Positions 23,409-34,400 of a DNA stretch of 64,000 nt are shown in pieces (the first letter of the stretch is position 1; the number at the start of each line of letters is the position of its first letter). Where the stretch lies: contig LSRY02000026.1 in NCBI GenBank assembly GCA_001643675.2, positions 636,501-700,500 of the forward strand, read 5' to 3'. The translations under genes and the position numbers were made by a program. The notes below the pieces were generated by a model. The model was not told the origin of the DNA and made no database searches. It saw only the letters and a program-made list of their open reading frames with translations. The stretch comes from Monocercomonoides exilis (Eukaryota > Preaxostyla > Oxymonadida > Polymastigidae).

Positions 23409-24239
23409 TAAATAACACACTTGATGTGATATTGCATAACATTCTGATGCATCGTCAGTCTTTTGAATAAAATAAAATCCATAAAATGTGCAAATGTTGT
23501 CTGGACAGTCAATTTCATCCACAGTCTCCATATCCATTGTCTTTATAAAACATAAACCAATTTTGTATTAAAAATCAAATCAAATGATATATTTTTTTTC
23601 AAAAAAATATAACACAAAAAATTAAACAACACACTCCATTTTCGATCCTAACAGTCGTAGAAGGAAGAGAACAAGCATTTGTTGAAGAAGTGGCAGTTAT
23701 AAGATTTTCACCATGTGACGTGTTAAACGCAATTACTCCTGTGAAGCCTGCTGGGATATTTTGAGTTTGCAAATACTTTTTATCTCTCAAACAATTAACT
23801 TCCAAAGGGCAAGTCGTTGGATTAGTTACATCAATAAGAATTCTACTTTTGTAGTTTGTGAAAATAGGTGTTGGCAAATCGGACAAATCATATATCTCCT
23901 TCACGTCACTTACAAGCATATTTTCCTCTGGAAATTTACCTGCAATGACATGGCAACCACCAACAAGCTCAATCTATTGAGCAAAGTTTGAAATTTTAAA
24001 AATAATACGAAAAGTATTTGACAAACATGACTTGAATAATCTGGTTCAGATAAAACAAAAAATTCATCCTCCTTCTCATTTAGATTAACAACAGTTTCTT
24101 TTGTAATTCCTCTAATTATCATTCCGACGACAAAAACCACAATATAAATTACAATCAAACAAATGTAGTAAATAATATTTCCTATGACATTCTCCTTGGG
24201 ATATTTTATCGAATTATAAGGCTCTTTTATTACAATTAG
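23106..24239 (-). CDS. two-TM protein with Cys-bearing loop, unknown function (5' exon missing)
   Basis: Four exons on the minus strand: 24,027-24,239; 23,635-23,973; 23,421-23,540; 23,106-23,249. All joins are phase 0, with donors GTTTGT, GTGTGT and GTGTGT and acceptors AATAG, AAAG and CGCAG. Together they give about 271 residues. The first exon carries a membrane helix (IIYYICLIVIYIVVFVVGMI). The middle carries a loop with Cys in GGCHVIAG, TTCPLEVNC, NACSLP, EIDCPDNIC and SECYAI, suggesting a disulfide-bonded lumenal domain. The last exon carries a second helix (PVFLWVWVVLCIPLMIHTFV), then PPNPCVRCLRKR and a basic tail. No in-frame ATG precedes the first helix; the TTACAG just upstream of 24,239 looks like an acceptor, so a short first exon must lie in about 24,260-24,500. 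I do not recognise the family. The third intron contains a run of 32 T (coding sense). Confidence 0.66.
23375..23406. repeat. poly(A) tract of 32
   Basis: A pure A run on the plus strand, which is a pyrimidine run in the sense direction of the intron that contains it. It ends just inside that intron's 5' part. Confidence 0.95.
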
Positions 24240-24505
24240 CTGTAACAGATAAAACAAAAAAGAATACCTTTTGGTTCAACCCTATTTTAACAAAAAAGAA
24301 AAAATTTCCTATGCATAACAGATGAAATTTTTAACATATAATCACACATTATTTTAGATTAAATATATATATTAACAAATAATCCTTTTTTGACAAGAAA
24401 TATCTGTTTGCCAATTATTCAGAAATGAAAAATAACTTCTTCTTTTTTATCTAAAAATGGTATTTTGATCACATCTGAACCATCATTTTCTTTATTTCCT
24501 TTTAT

Positions 24506-27500
24506 ATGAGTTATATCTCGAATATTAAAAGGAATTTGTTATTTGTATGCGGAGAGATGTTCATATTATTGATTTTAATAAATTTGATTGAGGGACAATC
24601 ACACAATAACGGTTTAGTTCAACAACAACTCCATTCAAATGAAAATTCACAGGATCTTGAAGAACACAATTTTATGACTCCACAAAACGAAGATTCTTCA
24701 TTTCAAGATTCATTTTATCTTCACTTTCCTTCGACTCCAGCAGGGTTTCAAACATCATATTACAGAGAAACTCCAATAACTTCATTAAATCAGCCTCATC
24801 AAAGTTATTCAAGCTTATTACAAACAACAGAAGAAAGCAATCAACGAACGCTAACAAATTCTCATTCTTCAGAGCATTTGGAATTACTAGACGATGTTTC
24901 AGCATTTACTAATTTAAACGCTTTGAATGATCGAGTTAGTCTTGATGCTCAAAGTCCACATCACATTCAAACATTATCCACTCCACTTACCTCAGATGGA
25001 AGATTTTCGCAAGAAACGCAACCTGCTTTATTTTTTGATACACCCGGATGGGAAACAACAGCGTTTCGTTCAACTTCTTCAATTCTTGATCCTCATACAC
25101 CTCTTTCTGCTTTGTCTCCTTCGACGTTGGAGAGGCCTATTTCATACTCTGATTTTGATTCAACATTCACTCCATCAGCACCCTTTTCTTCAGCGTCACG
25201 TACACTTCCACCCTCTTTCGCTGTATTTTCGTCTTCTCCCCCACAACAACTACAAGGCGCTGTACCAAGCCAACCATATGTAAGACATCCTACAAACTTG
25301 ATGCACTCAGAGAAATCCTGCGACGGTGACGAAAGGGCTTCCAACGAAGAGCCAATGGAAAGCACTCAAAACTCTGAGAACGCAGGTGGCTCAATGCCGC
25401 TTCGCGAAGGAGGTGCAGACGAAGATGGCGAAGATGAAAGTGAAGATGCGATCATGCCACCGCCTGGTCTAGACAACCTCACTGACTCGCCATACTTCGA
25501 CTCCTGTGTGTCCACACCAGCACAGAGCACGCCTTCCTTCCAGCAGTCTCCGCTGGGCCTTTCGGCTTCCGCACATTCAAACACCGAAGGAGTGAATGGA
25601 AGAGGAGGAAGTGGAGTGAATGGAGGAAACGAAGCAGATGAAAGCAGAAGGAGCAGAGGCACGCCTGGTTCTGTGTTCAACATGCTGCACACATCCAGCG
25701 AAAGAACACGCACAGGCACAGTTGACGAGCTGAGCCCTTCTCCTTCTCTTTCGCCTTCTTCTCAGCCATTCTCGTTGCTCCCTCCTTCAGTGCAGTCATC
25801 ACCTTCTCTTGTTCAATCATTGCACATGGGCTCTTTCTCCTCCTTTGCACATGCATCATTCATGTCTTCTATTCAACCCACTTCCTTTGCTCTTCCTGAT
25901 ATGCTGATGCCAACTTCTGATTCTTCTCTTTCATCATCGTCATCAGCATCAGCATCATCTTCTTCGTCATTGTCTTCTTCTTCTTCTTCCTCATCACCAT
26001 CCACCTCTGCTTCTTCTCCTTCCTCCTCCATCTCTCCCTTCCAGTCAGCACTCTCAGTCACTTCTTCTTCTTCCTCTCCTTCATTCTACACACCTTCACT
26101 GAACACCCTCCAGGCTATCCAATCGTCATACACGGTCTTAACACCTTCTTTCCCCCACTCTTCTCAAAGCCCTCTTGCCATTCCTCAGCTAACTGTGTTT
26201 GAGCAACCTTCTCAGACACAAATGCAGTTGCAGAATGAAACACAACAAAGTTCTTCTTCTTCTTCCTCTTCTTCTTCTCCTTCTTCTCTTCAAAGCTTGG
26301 CTGCTTCTTTTCCCTCTCCTTCTTCTTTGTCTACATCATCTCCATCTTCTCTTTCCTCTTGTTCTTCCTCCATCTCTTCCTCTTCTTCTCTCTCTCCTTC
26401 TTCTCTGTCTTCTGCTGCTGACACGATTTCACTGGTTGAATTGTCTGCTTCTGCTGATATTCCTCTTCTCACTCAAATTGAAACAAATACACCAGACAAT
26501 GATGAAGAAATGAAGAAGAAAAGAGAAAATGAAAAGAAAAATGAAGAAAGCGAAAAAACTGATAGGGAAAATAAAGAAACGAATGAAAAAGGAAAAGAAG
26601 AGAATAAAAAAGAAGCAAAAAACAGAAAAGAAAATCAATCACAACAGCAAAAACAACAAAGAAAACAAAACACTTCACAAAATGATGTTCCATTGATTTC
26701 TGATTCATCGAATATGTCATCTTCTTCCTCTTCCTCTTCCTCTTCTTCTAATATCACATCTTCATCATCTTCTTCATCTTCTTCATCAACATCTTCTTCT
26801 TCACAACATAGCAACAAAACACCCAAAGACAAGCAAACGTCAGAAAACAAACAAGAAGCAGAGTCCAATCAGAAGACAAAAGCAGAAGCTGAACAGAAAA
26901 TGAATTCGAATGCAAATTCGAATGTGAATTCGAAGAAGAAGAAGAAAAACAAGAAGAATGCAAAGGAAGAGATAACAGAAAAACAACAAAAGGAGAATCA
27001 GAAGACACAAAATTCAACTTCTTCTTCTTCCTCTTCCTCTTCCTCTTCCTCTTCCTCTTCTCTTTCCTCCTCTCTTTCTGCTATAACCACACCCCCAACC
27101 TTCCAATTGTCTTCATCATCAAACACATCACACACAAACAATCAACAAAAGCAGCAACAAAAGAAGAAGAACAATGACAACAAGAATAAAGATAAAGCCA
27201 GTCATAGTGCACATAATGCACATGACAGTACATCTGATTCATCATCATCATCTTCTTCTTCTTCTCCTCCTTCTTCCTCTCCCTCTTCCTCTTCCTCTTC
27301 CTCCTACTCCTCCTCTTCCACTAACACCCACTCTCTTTCTGTTCTATCAAACATTCCTTCTTCTCAGCCACCTCTCTTAGCTTCTCCCAGACAAACACGC
27401 ACAACAACTTCTTCTTCTGCTTCTTCTTCTTCATCTTCTTCATCCTCCTCTTCTTCCTCTTCTCCTTCAACTCTATCTCCTTCTTCTCTTTCCTCCTCCT

Positions 27501-28031
27501 CCTCCTCCTCTCCCTCTTCTTCTCCTTCCTCTCCTCTCATCTCTCTCCCCAGCACTCCCACCAGACAACCACCCATCCTCTCTGACTCTGTCTCTGTCCC
27601 TTCTGAACCTCTTATCCAGCACACACCAAAGATACAGCCGAAACCACTGGCAAACACAAGAATATCAACGAACACACCAACAAGAAGAGGAGAGAGAGAA
27701 AGAGAAAGAGGAGAAAGAGGAGAAAGAGAAAGAGAAGAGATGGAAGAATTTGTGTCTTATTATTCATCACTTTCGAATCCAGCACAGTCAATTACTTCTT
27801 CTTCCTCTCCTTCCTCTTCCATTTCTTCTCCTTCCTCCTCTTCTTCCTCTTCTCCTTCCTCCTTCTTCTCTTCCTCCTCTTCCTCATCCCCCAGACACCA
27901 CCCTCGTCTTTCCTCTTATCTCCAGCAGACAATCACCTCTTCTCTGCCTCTTCTGGCTGCCCCTGTCATTTCTGCCTCTTATTCGCCTGCTTCTGCTTCG
28001 CCTCATTCAGCGGCGAGTGGGCTGTTAAGTA

Positions 28032-28068
<37 letters not shown>

Positions 28069-29575
28069 TATTGTTGGCATCGCCAGATCCAATTCTCGTT
28101 CTTCTCTGAATTCGCCTTCTCATTCGCGTCGTCCGCTTTTGGACTCTTCTTATTCCACCTCATATTCCGCTCCTCTCCTCTCTCATCCTTCTTCTTCTGC
28201 TTCTGCATCTTCTTCTTCTTCCTCTTCCTCTTCTTCTTCAAAACACACACCAAAAGGCATTCGAACAACTTCTTCAATAGGAACATCACCTTCTTCCTCT
28301 TCTTCCTCCTCTCCCTCTCTCTCTTCTTCTTCTTCCTCCTCCTCCTCATCTTCTTCTGCTTTACTCACTTCTCCTTCTCCTTCTCCTTCTCCTCCTTCTT
28401 TGTCTGGCTTTGCATTGCCTTCGCTTCCTGACAAAACAGAAAATTCTCCTCGTGTCAAATCAAAAGGGAATATGAAACTGTCTCCTCGTCATTTGCAAGA
28501 GCCTTCTTCTTCTTCTTCTTCTTCTCCCTCCTCCTCCTCCTCCTCTTCTCTTTCTTCTTCTTCTTCTTCTTCTGTTTCATCATCCACTTCTTCTTCTTCT
28601 TCCTCTTCTCTTCCAGACAACACATTCATAGACACCATCTCCTTCTCTTCTTCCTCTTCTGCTTCTTCTGTTTCATTGAAGAAGAATAAGAAGCCAGTGA
28701 AATTGGGAGGAAGAGAAGGAAGAAATGAAGAAGGAGAAGGAGAAGATGAAGAAGATGAGGAAGGAGAAGGAGAAGACGAAGAGAGGAGGAAAGGGAAAGA
28801 AGACGGAGCAGGAGGAGGAAAAGGGAAGAAGAAGAAAACGAGGCAAAACAAAGGGAAAAATGCTGTTTCATCAGAAATTCATCACTTGCATTCGGATTCT
28901 GCTTCTTCTTCTGCTTCTTCTTCTGTTGTTGACAGAGGAACAGGAAGAGAAGGAGGAAGAGAAGGAGGAGAAAGAAAAGGAAGGGAAGAAGGAAGAGAAG
29001 GAGAACAGAAGAAGAATGAGAAGAAGAACAAACCAATTGGACAAAAGGGGAAGAACGGATTGGAAATGAATGTGAAACAAGAAGGAGGAGGAGAGAAAGA
29101 GAAAGAGAAAGAGAAAGAGAAAGAGAAAGGAAAAGAGAAAGAGAAAGAAGAGAAAGAGAAAGAGAATGAAATGTATGTATTTAAAGAGGAAAGCAGTCAG
29201 CTTCAGAGAGAAAAGAGGAAGAAACAGAAAGGAAAGAAAGAAGGAACAACAACAACAACAACAACAGCAATAAATGTTATGAATGAAGAAAAGAAGAATG
29301 AAAACAAAAGAGAAGAAGAAGAAGAAGAAAGAGAAAGAGAAAGAGAAGAAAGAGAAAGAGAAAGAGAAGAAGATGAACATTCAACAGGAATAAGTCGCAA
29401 AAGAGTTAAAACAAAGCAGATTAGTTCAAAAAGAGCTAATAATAATAATAATAATAGTAACAATGATAAGAATAAGGATAAGAACAAGAACAAGAATAAG
29501 AAGATTGTCATTTCAGCATCTGTTTTAGTTGTGCTTATGCTGTTTGTATCTGTGGGATATGTCTTGTTGCGTTGA
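24506..29575 (+). CDS. giant Ser-rich secreted/membrane protein, mucin-like
   Basis: A single long frame of 1,689 residues from ATG 24,506 to TGA, with no intron needed. Residues 1-30 form a signal peptide (hydrophobic core EMFILLILINLIEG). The last 25 residues, from KKIVISAS to VGYVLLR, form a membrane helix that ends the protein, so it is either anchored at its C-terminus or processed for a GPI anchor. Between them lies mainly low-complexity sequence: many pure Ser runs of 5-20, Ser/Pro blocks, Asn and Gln runs, a Lys/Glu hexamer repeat near 29,095-29,165, and a basic Asn/Lys stretch before the helix. No folded domain is recognisable. It could be a heavily O-glycosylated surface coat protein; this is inference from composition only. 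Ser runs use TCT/TCC/TCA and look expandable. Confidence 0.7.
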
Positions 29576-30177
29576 TCATTTTTATAATGATTGAAATAAT
29601 AATGGTAATAATAATAATAATATTTATTTATTAAAGAAAATAATTTTATTATTTTCATTTTTATTTTTAATTTTTAATTTTCATTTTTTATTTTCATTTG
29701 ACAGTTTTTATTGATTTTATTTTATTTTATTTTATTTTATTTTTCTTTTTTTCCTGAAATAAAATTTGTAATTTCGCCTTTTGTTTTCAGACTTTGTTAA
29801 TTGTCGCCTCAAAAAAATTAAAAACAACGCGATTTCATTTGAGATATTAAACGAATGCTTCGATTTTTGTTGTTTTATTCTGATTGTCAAAAATATGATG
29901 AGAATTAATCCTTTGATTTATTTCACAAAGAAAAGATTAAATGTTAACTCTGTTGGATATTTGAGGTATTCACGCATGAACACTTTTATCTCTTAAACAT
30001 ACAAATAAAAACAAGGAAATGGAAAGAAATCAAACAAAAAGTGTATTTTGTGAATTGTAAGTGTGTCAAATTGAATGTGACTGTTATTGCGAATGGAGAA
30101 ATGAAGGATATGTATTTTTTTAATAAATTAAATGGAATAATAATATTTTATAGAAAATAATATTAAATTTCCAAAAA
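29576..30177. other. convergent 3' intergenic region
   Basis: This lies between the convergent Ser-rich and p24 genes. It contains AAT and TTTTA microsatellites (29,596-29,625 and 29,715-29,745). A 71-codon plus-strand frame at 29,781-29,996 has no recognisable feature, and I do not call it. Confidence 0.55.
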
Positions 30178-30953
30178 TTAACAAAGAATGCACACTCGTT
30201 TTTCGAACAAGTCATGAAAATATTTGGCATGCCAAAGACAAACTCCAACAACTACAAAAAATTGAACAATGCTCCATATGATTAAGCTCCGACTGGTCCT
30301 TCTACTCACTAAAGAATTAGTATTTCCAAAATATCAAAGGCTCTTGTCATTTGAAATGGAACAAAATGGAACACACATTCACTTCTTGCTCTTTCTCTTA
30401 TTTGCAACCTTTCTTGCTCCGAAGCCATCGCGTCAACGTCAACAACAAGATTATATACCAACTTTTCTGTTTCGTTAAATGTAGAAGAGCCCTTTCCTAC
30501 AAGAATTTTTTTTTTGAAACATGAACTTAAATCAAAATTATTTCTCAAACCTCCAAATTGTGATTCAAGAATAAATTTATCCAATGCCAGACTCACAAGT
30601 TTTTCTCCATAAGCCGCTTTTGAAGAAAATCCAAAACGATAAAGTCCGGATGTTTTTGCTGTAATGTTAAAGACTTCATTTGACGAGCGAGAGAAAAATT
30701 CACTTTGATCATTTGGTGATTTTATCTAAGAAAGATTTGCGAATAATATTCATAAGAAATCGAAAAACTTTCAGTTGAAACACACTTCAAACTCAACCAT
30801 CATGTTCCCGCCTTTCACAACCTGCATATGACCAGTTATTTGAGACTTCTCATCATACTCTTCATAAAAATAAACATCTGATCGAGGTTTCACCGTAAAC
30901 AAAAATGAATTGGCGTTATGCAAAAATATGAACAAAAATAATGTTCCCAGCAT
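30178..30953 (-). CDS. p24/TMED-family cargo receptor
   Basis: p24 proteins are type I membrane proteins of COPII/COPI vesicles cycling between ER and Golgi. Exons: 30,786-30,953, 30,377-30,725 and 30,178-30,308, with introns of 60 and 68 nt (GTGTGT...CTTAG; GTGTGT...CTTTAG), giving 215 residues, the usual size. Visible are a signal peptide (MLGTLFLFIFLHNANS), a GOLD domain with ITGHMQVVKGGNMMVEFEV and ITAKTSGLYRFGFSS, a short helical stalk with RERARSE, then TSRSLIIWSIVQFFVVVGVC as the conserved SR-x-WS membrane helix, and tail YFHDLFEKRVCILC. Two oddities: both Cys that usually form the GOLD disulfide are absent, and the tail lacks a dilysine. The second intron was placed so that stalk spacing matches the family; a shorter splice is possible. 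Confidence 0.9.
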
Positions 30954-31421
30954 AATTCCTATGCAAAATAAAAATCTCGATAAAAAGCAAAATAATTAAT
31001 GGGAACCAAAAGTGTTCAGTTGATATTTTTTCGACGTTATTAATTAAATTCAAACTTATTATGCTTTCAGAAAAAGAATAAACCAACCATCTCATTTTCC
31101 AGAAGATAATTAAAAATGTTTTTTTTTATGTTTCGAACTGAACATTGTCAATTTTCTGTATTCACATTCATAAATATCATTATAATTCTTATGCCATGAA
31201 TTTGACAATTTCAAACTTCAAATGAAAATATTTTTTGAAAAATATTTTCATTGTACCCATATTAACATCTTTTTGATCTCGTGTCTTTCTCACTTATTTA
31301 TGGAGGAAGACATATCTCCAACAGACATTTCTCACGGTTTGATTTAATAAAGTTTTATTCATCGCATTATTGGGCTACTATCTTTTCACTTTACCTTTCA
31401 TTGTGTAAAAAATATTAATCA
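30954..31421. promoter_or_regulatory. divergent intergenic region between p24 and UBR genes
   Basis: 468 bp separate the two divergent ATGs, so both promoters must lie here. It is AT-rich, with no motif I can name. A pairing stretch near 31,222-31,250 (GAAAATATTTTTTGAAAAAT followed by ATTTTCATT) could form a small hairpin. Confidence 0.4.
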
Positions 31422-34400
31422 ATGAATATGTTTTTAGCGATAAATGATCTCACGAAGCAAGCCTTATCAACATTTTTGCTTTTGGTAAAATGTGTTGAAA
31501 ATAGACGCTTACTCGGAAAATTGGTCTGTGAATGGAGAAAGAGACTTTCTGAAGATCAAGACTTTTGCTCTCAAGGTCAAATTGATTCAAAAAATTCTGA
31601 GCTGGTTTGTCACAATTGCATCGTATCTATTTTAAAAAATATACTTAATGATGATTATTTTATTAACAGAATGAAGCTGGAACGGCTCTTTTTCGCTCGA
31701 TTTGTTCCACTCTTGCAAAATTAGTCATCAACTCAAGTTCCATATCACCTTTACAAATTTTATCAATTATATCTGGTTCAAATATCAACGAATCTGTTCA
31801 GAGTAAATGCTTGGCGTATCAAACATTACGTGAGTGCAAGCACGAATCAACATATTCTTGGTTCAGCATTCCTTTAATAAATGGAAAGGATCAGTATTCT
31901 TTTGAATTGTTTAATGGACTTCCTGATTTAAACGAACTACTTTCGCATCTATCGAAAGAGAGTCTTATTTCATTACAAGCAGATTTTCTATCAAACGATG
32001 CATCACTTTATCACTGCCTTTCTTCACGCTGGAAGCGTCATCGCGAAGCTGTTCAAAAGCTGATACAAAAAGTGGATGCCTGCGAAGCAGAAGGAGATCA
32101 AGTGCCTGACGTTGAAAGCAAAACACTCGCTCGTATCACAGAAATGGAGGCAAAGCTGCTAGACGAATGGGAATGCTCCGATGCCGAAGAGACAAAGAAG
32201 ATGAGGGCGCTGCTGCGAATGGAAGGGCTGTGTGAGAAGGATGTGATGATGATGCTGACTGGGAGAGAAGCCTGGGACAGCCTAAACAGCAGCGAAGATG
32301 ACACAAAAGTGGCTGTGAAGCACAGCAACCTGCGTGTTCTGCTGCATCTTCTGAGAATCCTTCCCTCAGAATCATATTGCTCTCTATTCCTCCACTTGTG
32401 CTTCCACGCCTCTTCACAAACATCATCATCATCATCTTCTTCTTCTTCATCTTCTTCTTCTTCCTCCTCCTCCTTCGACTTCATGTCTTCCTTTGCCGCT
32501 GCGTGGTGGGAAGCGTCAGCCACTGTCTTTGCCTCCCCCTCTGTCTCTCTCCCTCTCCTCCCCACTCTCAACATGGCCTCTCCTCAACTGGCTCCTCTAA
32601 GAGCATCGCCAGCGGTGCAGATGGCATCGCCTGTGGTTGCTGCGGGGCTGAATGTAGTGAATGTGAGGGTGGTGCTGCCGAAGAGGAGGAAGGGAGGAGA
32701 AGGAGAAGGAGAAGGAGATAAAGAGGGAAATGAAGAAGGGAAAAGAGAAGAAGATAAGTTAGATAAGGAAGAAGATAAAGAAGAAGGAAACAAAGAAGAA
32801 GAGAAAACAAACAGTGTAGTTATTCCTATCTCTCTTGTGGGTGGAGGGTATCCTTCGTTGATTGCCATTGTGCATCCAGCGCCTGTGAACGATGTGAATA
32901 TTCTTTCTTCTCAAATAGACCCTTCCACTCTGCCATTCTCAGAAAGCGTTGATGTTATTACAGAGAAGAAGAAGAAGAAGATGATGATTAAAGAAAGTTC
33001 GGAGAAACCTGAAAATTCGGAGAAATTGGAGAAACCTGACTCAGGGGAAGAGAAAGAGAAAGAGAAAGAGAAAGAGAAAGAGAAAGAGAAAGAGAAAGAG
33101 AAAGAGAAAGCAGAAGTACAATCTAATTCATCAGGTACTCAATTATCAGCATCATTTGCTCTTGCCACGCCAATAGCTTCTCTGCAGCAGGTGATGTCTC
33201 ATTCGAACATCCAGGACATTAATGAAGATGCGGTTGCTTTGCTCATCAGCGATTCTGAATGTGTTCTCAACACACTCGCTGCTATGAAAGAGGAAGAAGA
33301 AGAGAAGAAGAAGAATTTGCCAGTTGTGAATGCTCAAAAACAGGCACCTGCCCCTCCTCCTTCACGTGTTATGCCTCCTTCTTTTCCTTCTTTTCCTCCT
33401 CAGCCTGCATTTCCTATGCAACCTAATAATACCAATAACATAATTCCACCTTTTCCTTCACCTTTTAATGCCTCTTCTTCTTCTTCTTCTAATTCATCTT
33501 GGCCTTCTTCTTCTTCTCCCCTCCTTCTCTCTCATTCTCAATTCCAATCACAATTCCAATCACAAACTGAACTAGAGCCAACCCATCTTCCTTTCTCTCC
33601 TCTCCTCCCTCTCCTCCAGTCAACAGCTCCTGGTGAATACAACAGCATTGCCAGCTCTTCTTCTCCCAGTGATGTTTCATTGGCCTCAAACCTTCCTGTT
33701 AAGCCTTCGATTGCCTTTATGCTCTCTTTCTTGTCACACACGAAGCTCAATCAGAATCCCCTCTATAGCACAGGCAGGCAGGAGCTGATGGAGAGGATGG
33801 AGGCATTGAAGAGGAAGAAGGAGAAAGTGCAGTTTTTGCTGGGTGGTGGAGGAGGAGGAGAAGGAGGAGAAGGAGAAGAGGATGAGGTGGAGAAGGAGAA
33901 GGAGAGGGTGAGGAGGATGATGCTGATGACACAAGAGGAGAAGAGGAAGCTGATGGATTCAAGAACACCGTTTAGCAAAGTTATACCAACCGATTATTCG
34001 GTTATTGACATGTTCACCTTCATCAACACAGCAAATACGAAAGGAAAACAGGCTCTTCTTCCATCTTCTTCTTCTTCTCTTTCTTCTTCTTCTTCCTCTC
34101 CTCTTTCTTCTTCTTCCGCTTTATCTTCTTCTATTTCACTGCCTTCTTCTTCTTCTTCTTCTGCTGCTGCTTGTTATGTTTCTTCTGCTCCTCAGCCAAA
34201 TTCTCCTATTTCAAATGCATTTCCACGTATTTCACCATCTTCTATGCAAAACATGAACAAAAACATGAATCCTTCTTCGTTATCTTCTTCTTCTTCCTCT
34301 TCTTCCACCACCACCTCCTCTTCTCTTCTTTCTTCTGCTGTGTCTTCTTCTTCTCTTCTCTTATCACCAGAACAACTTATGGAGATATTCCAACATGGAA

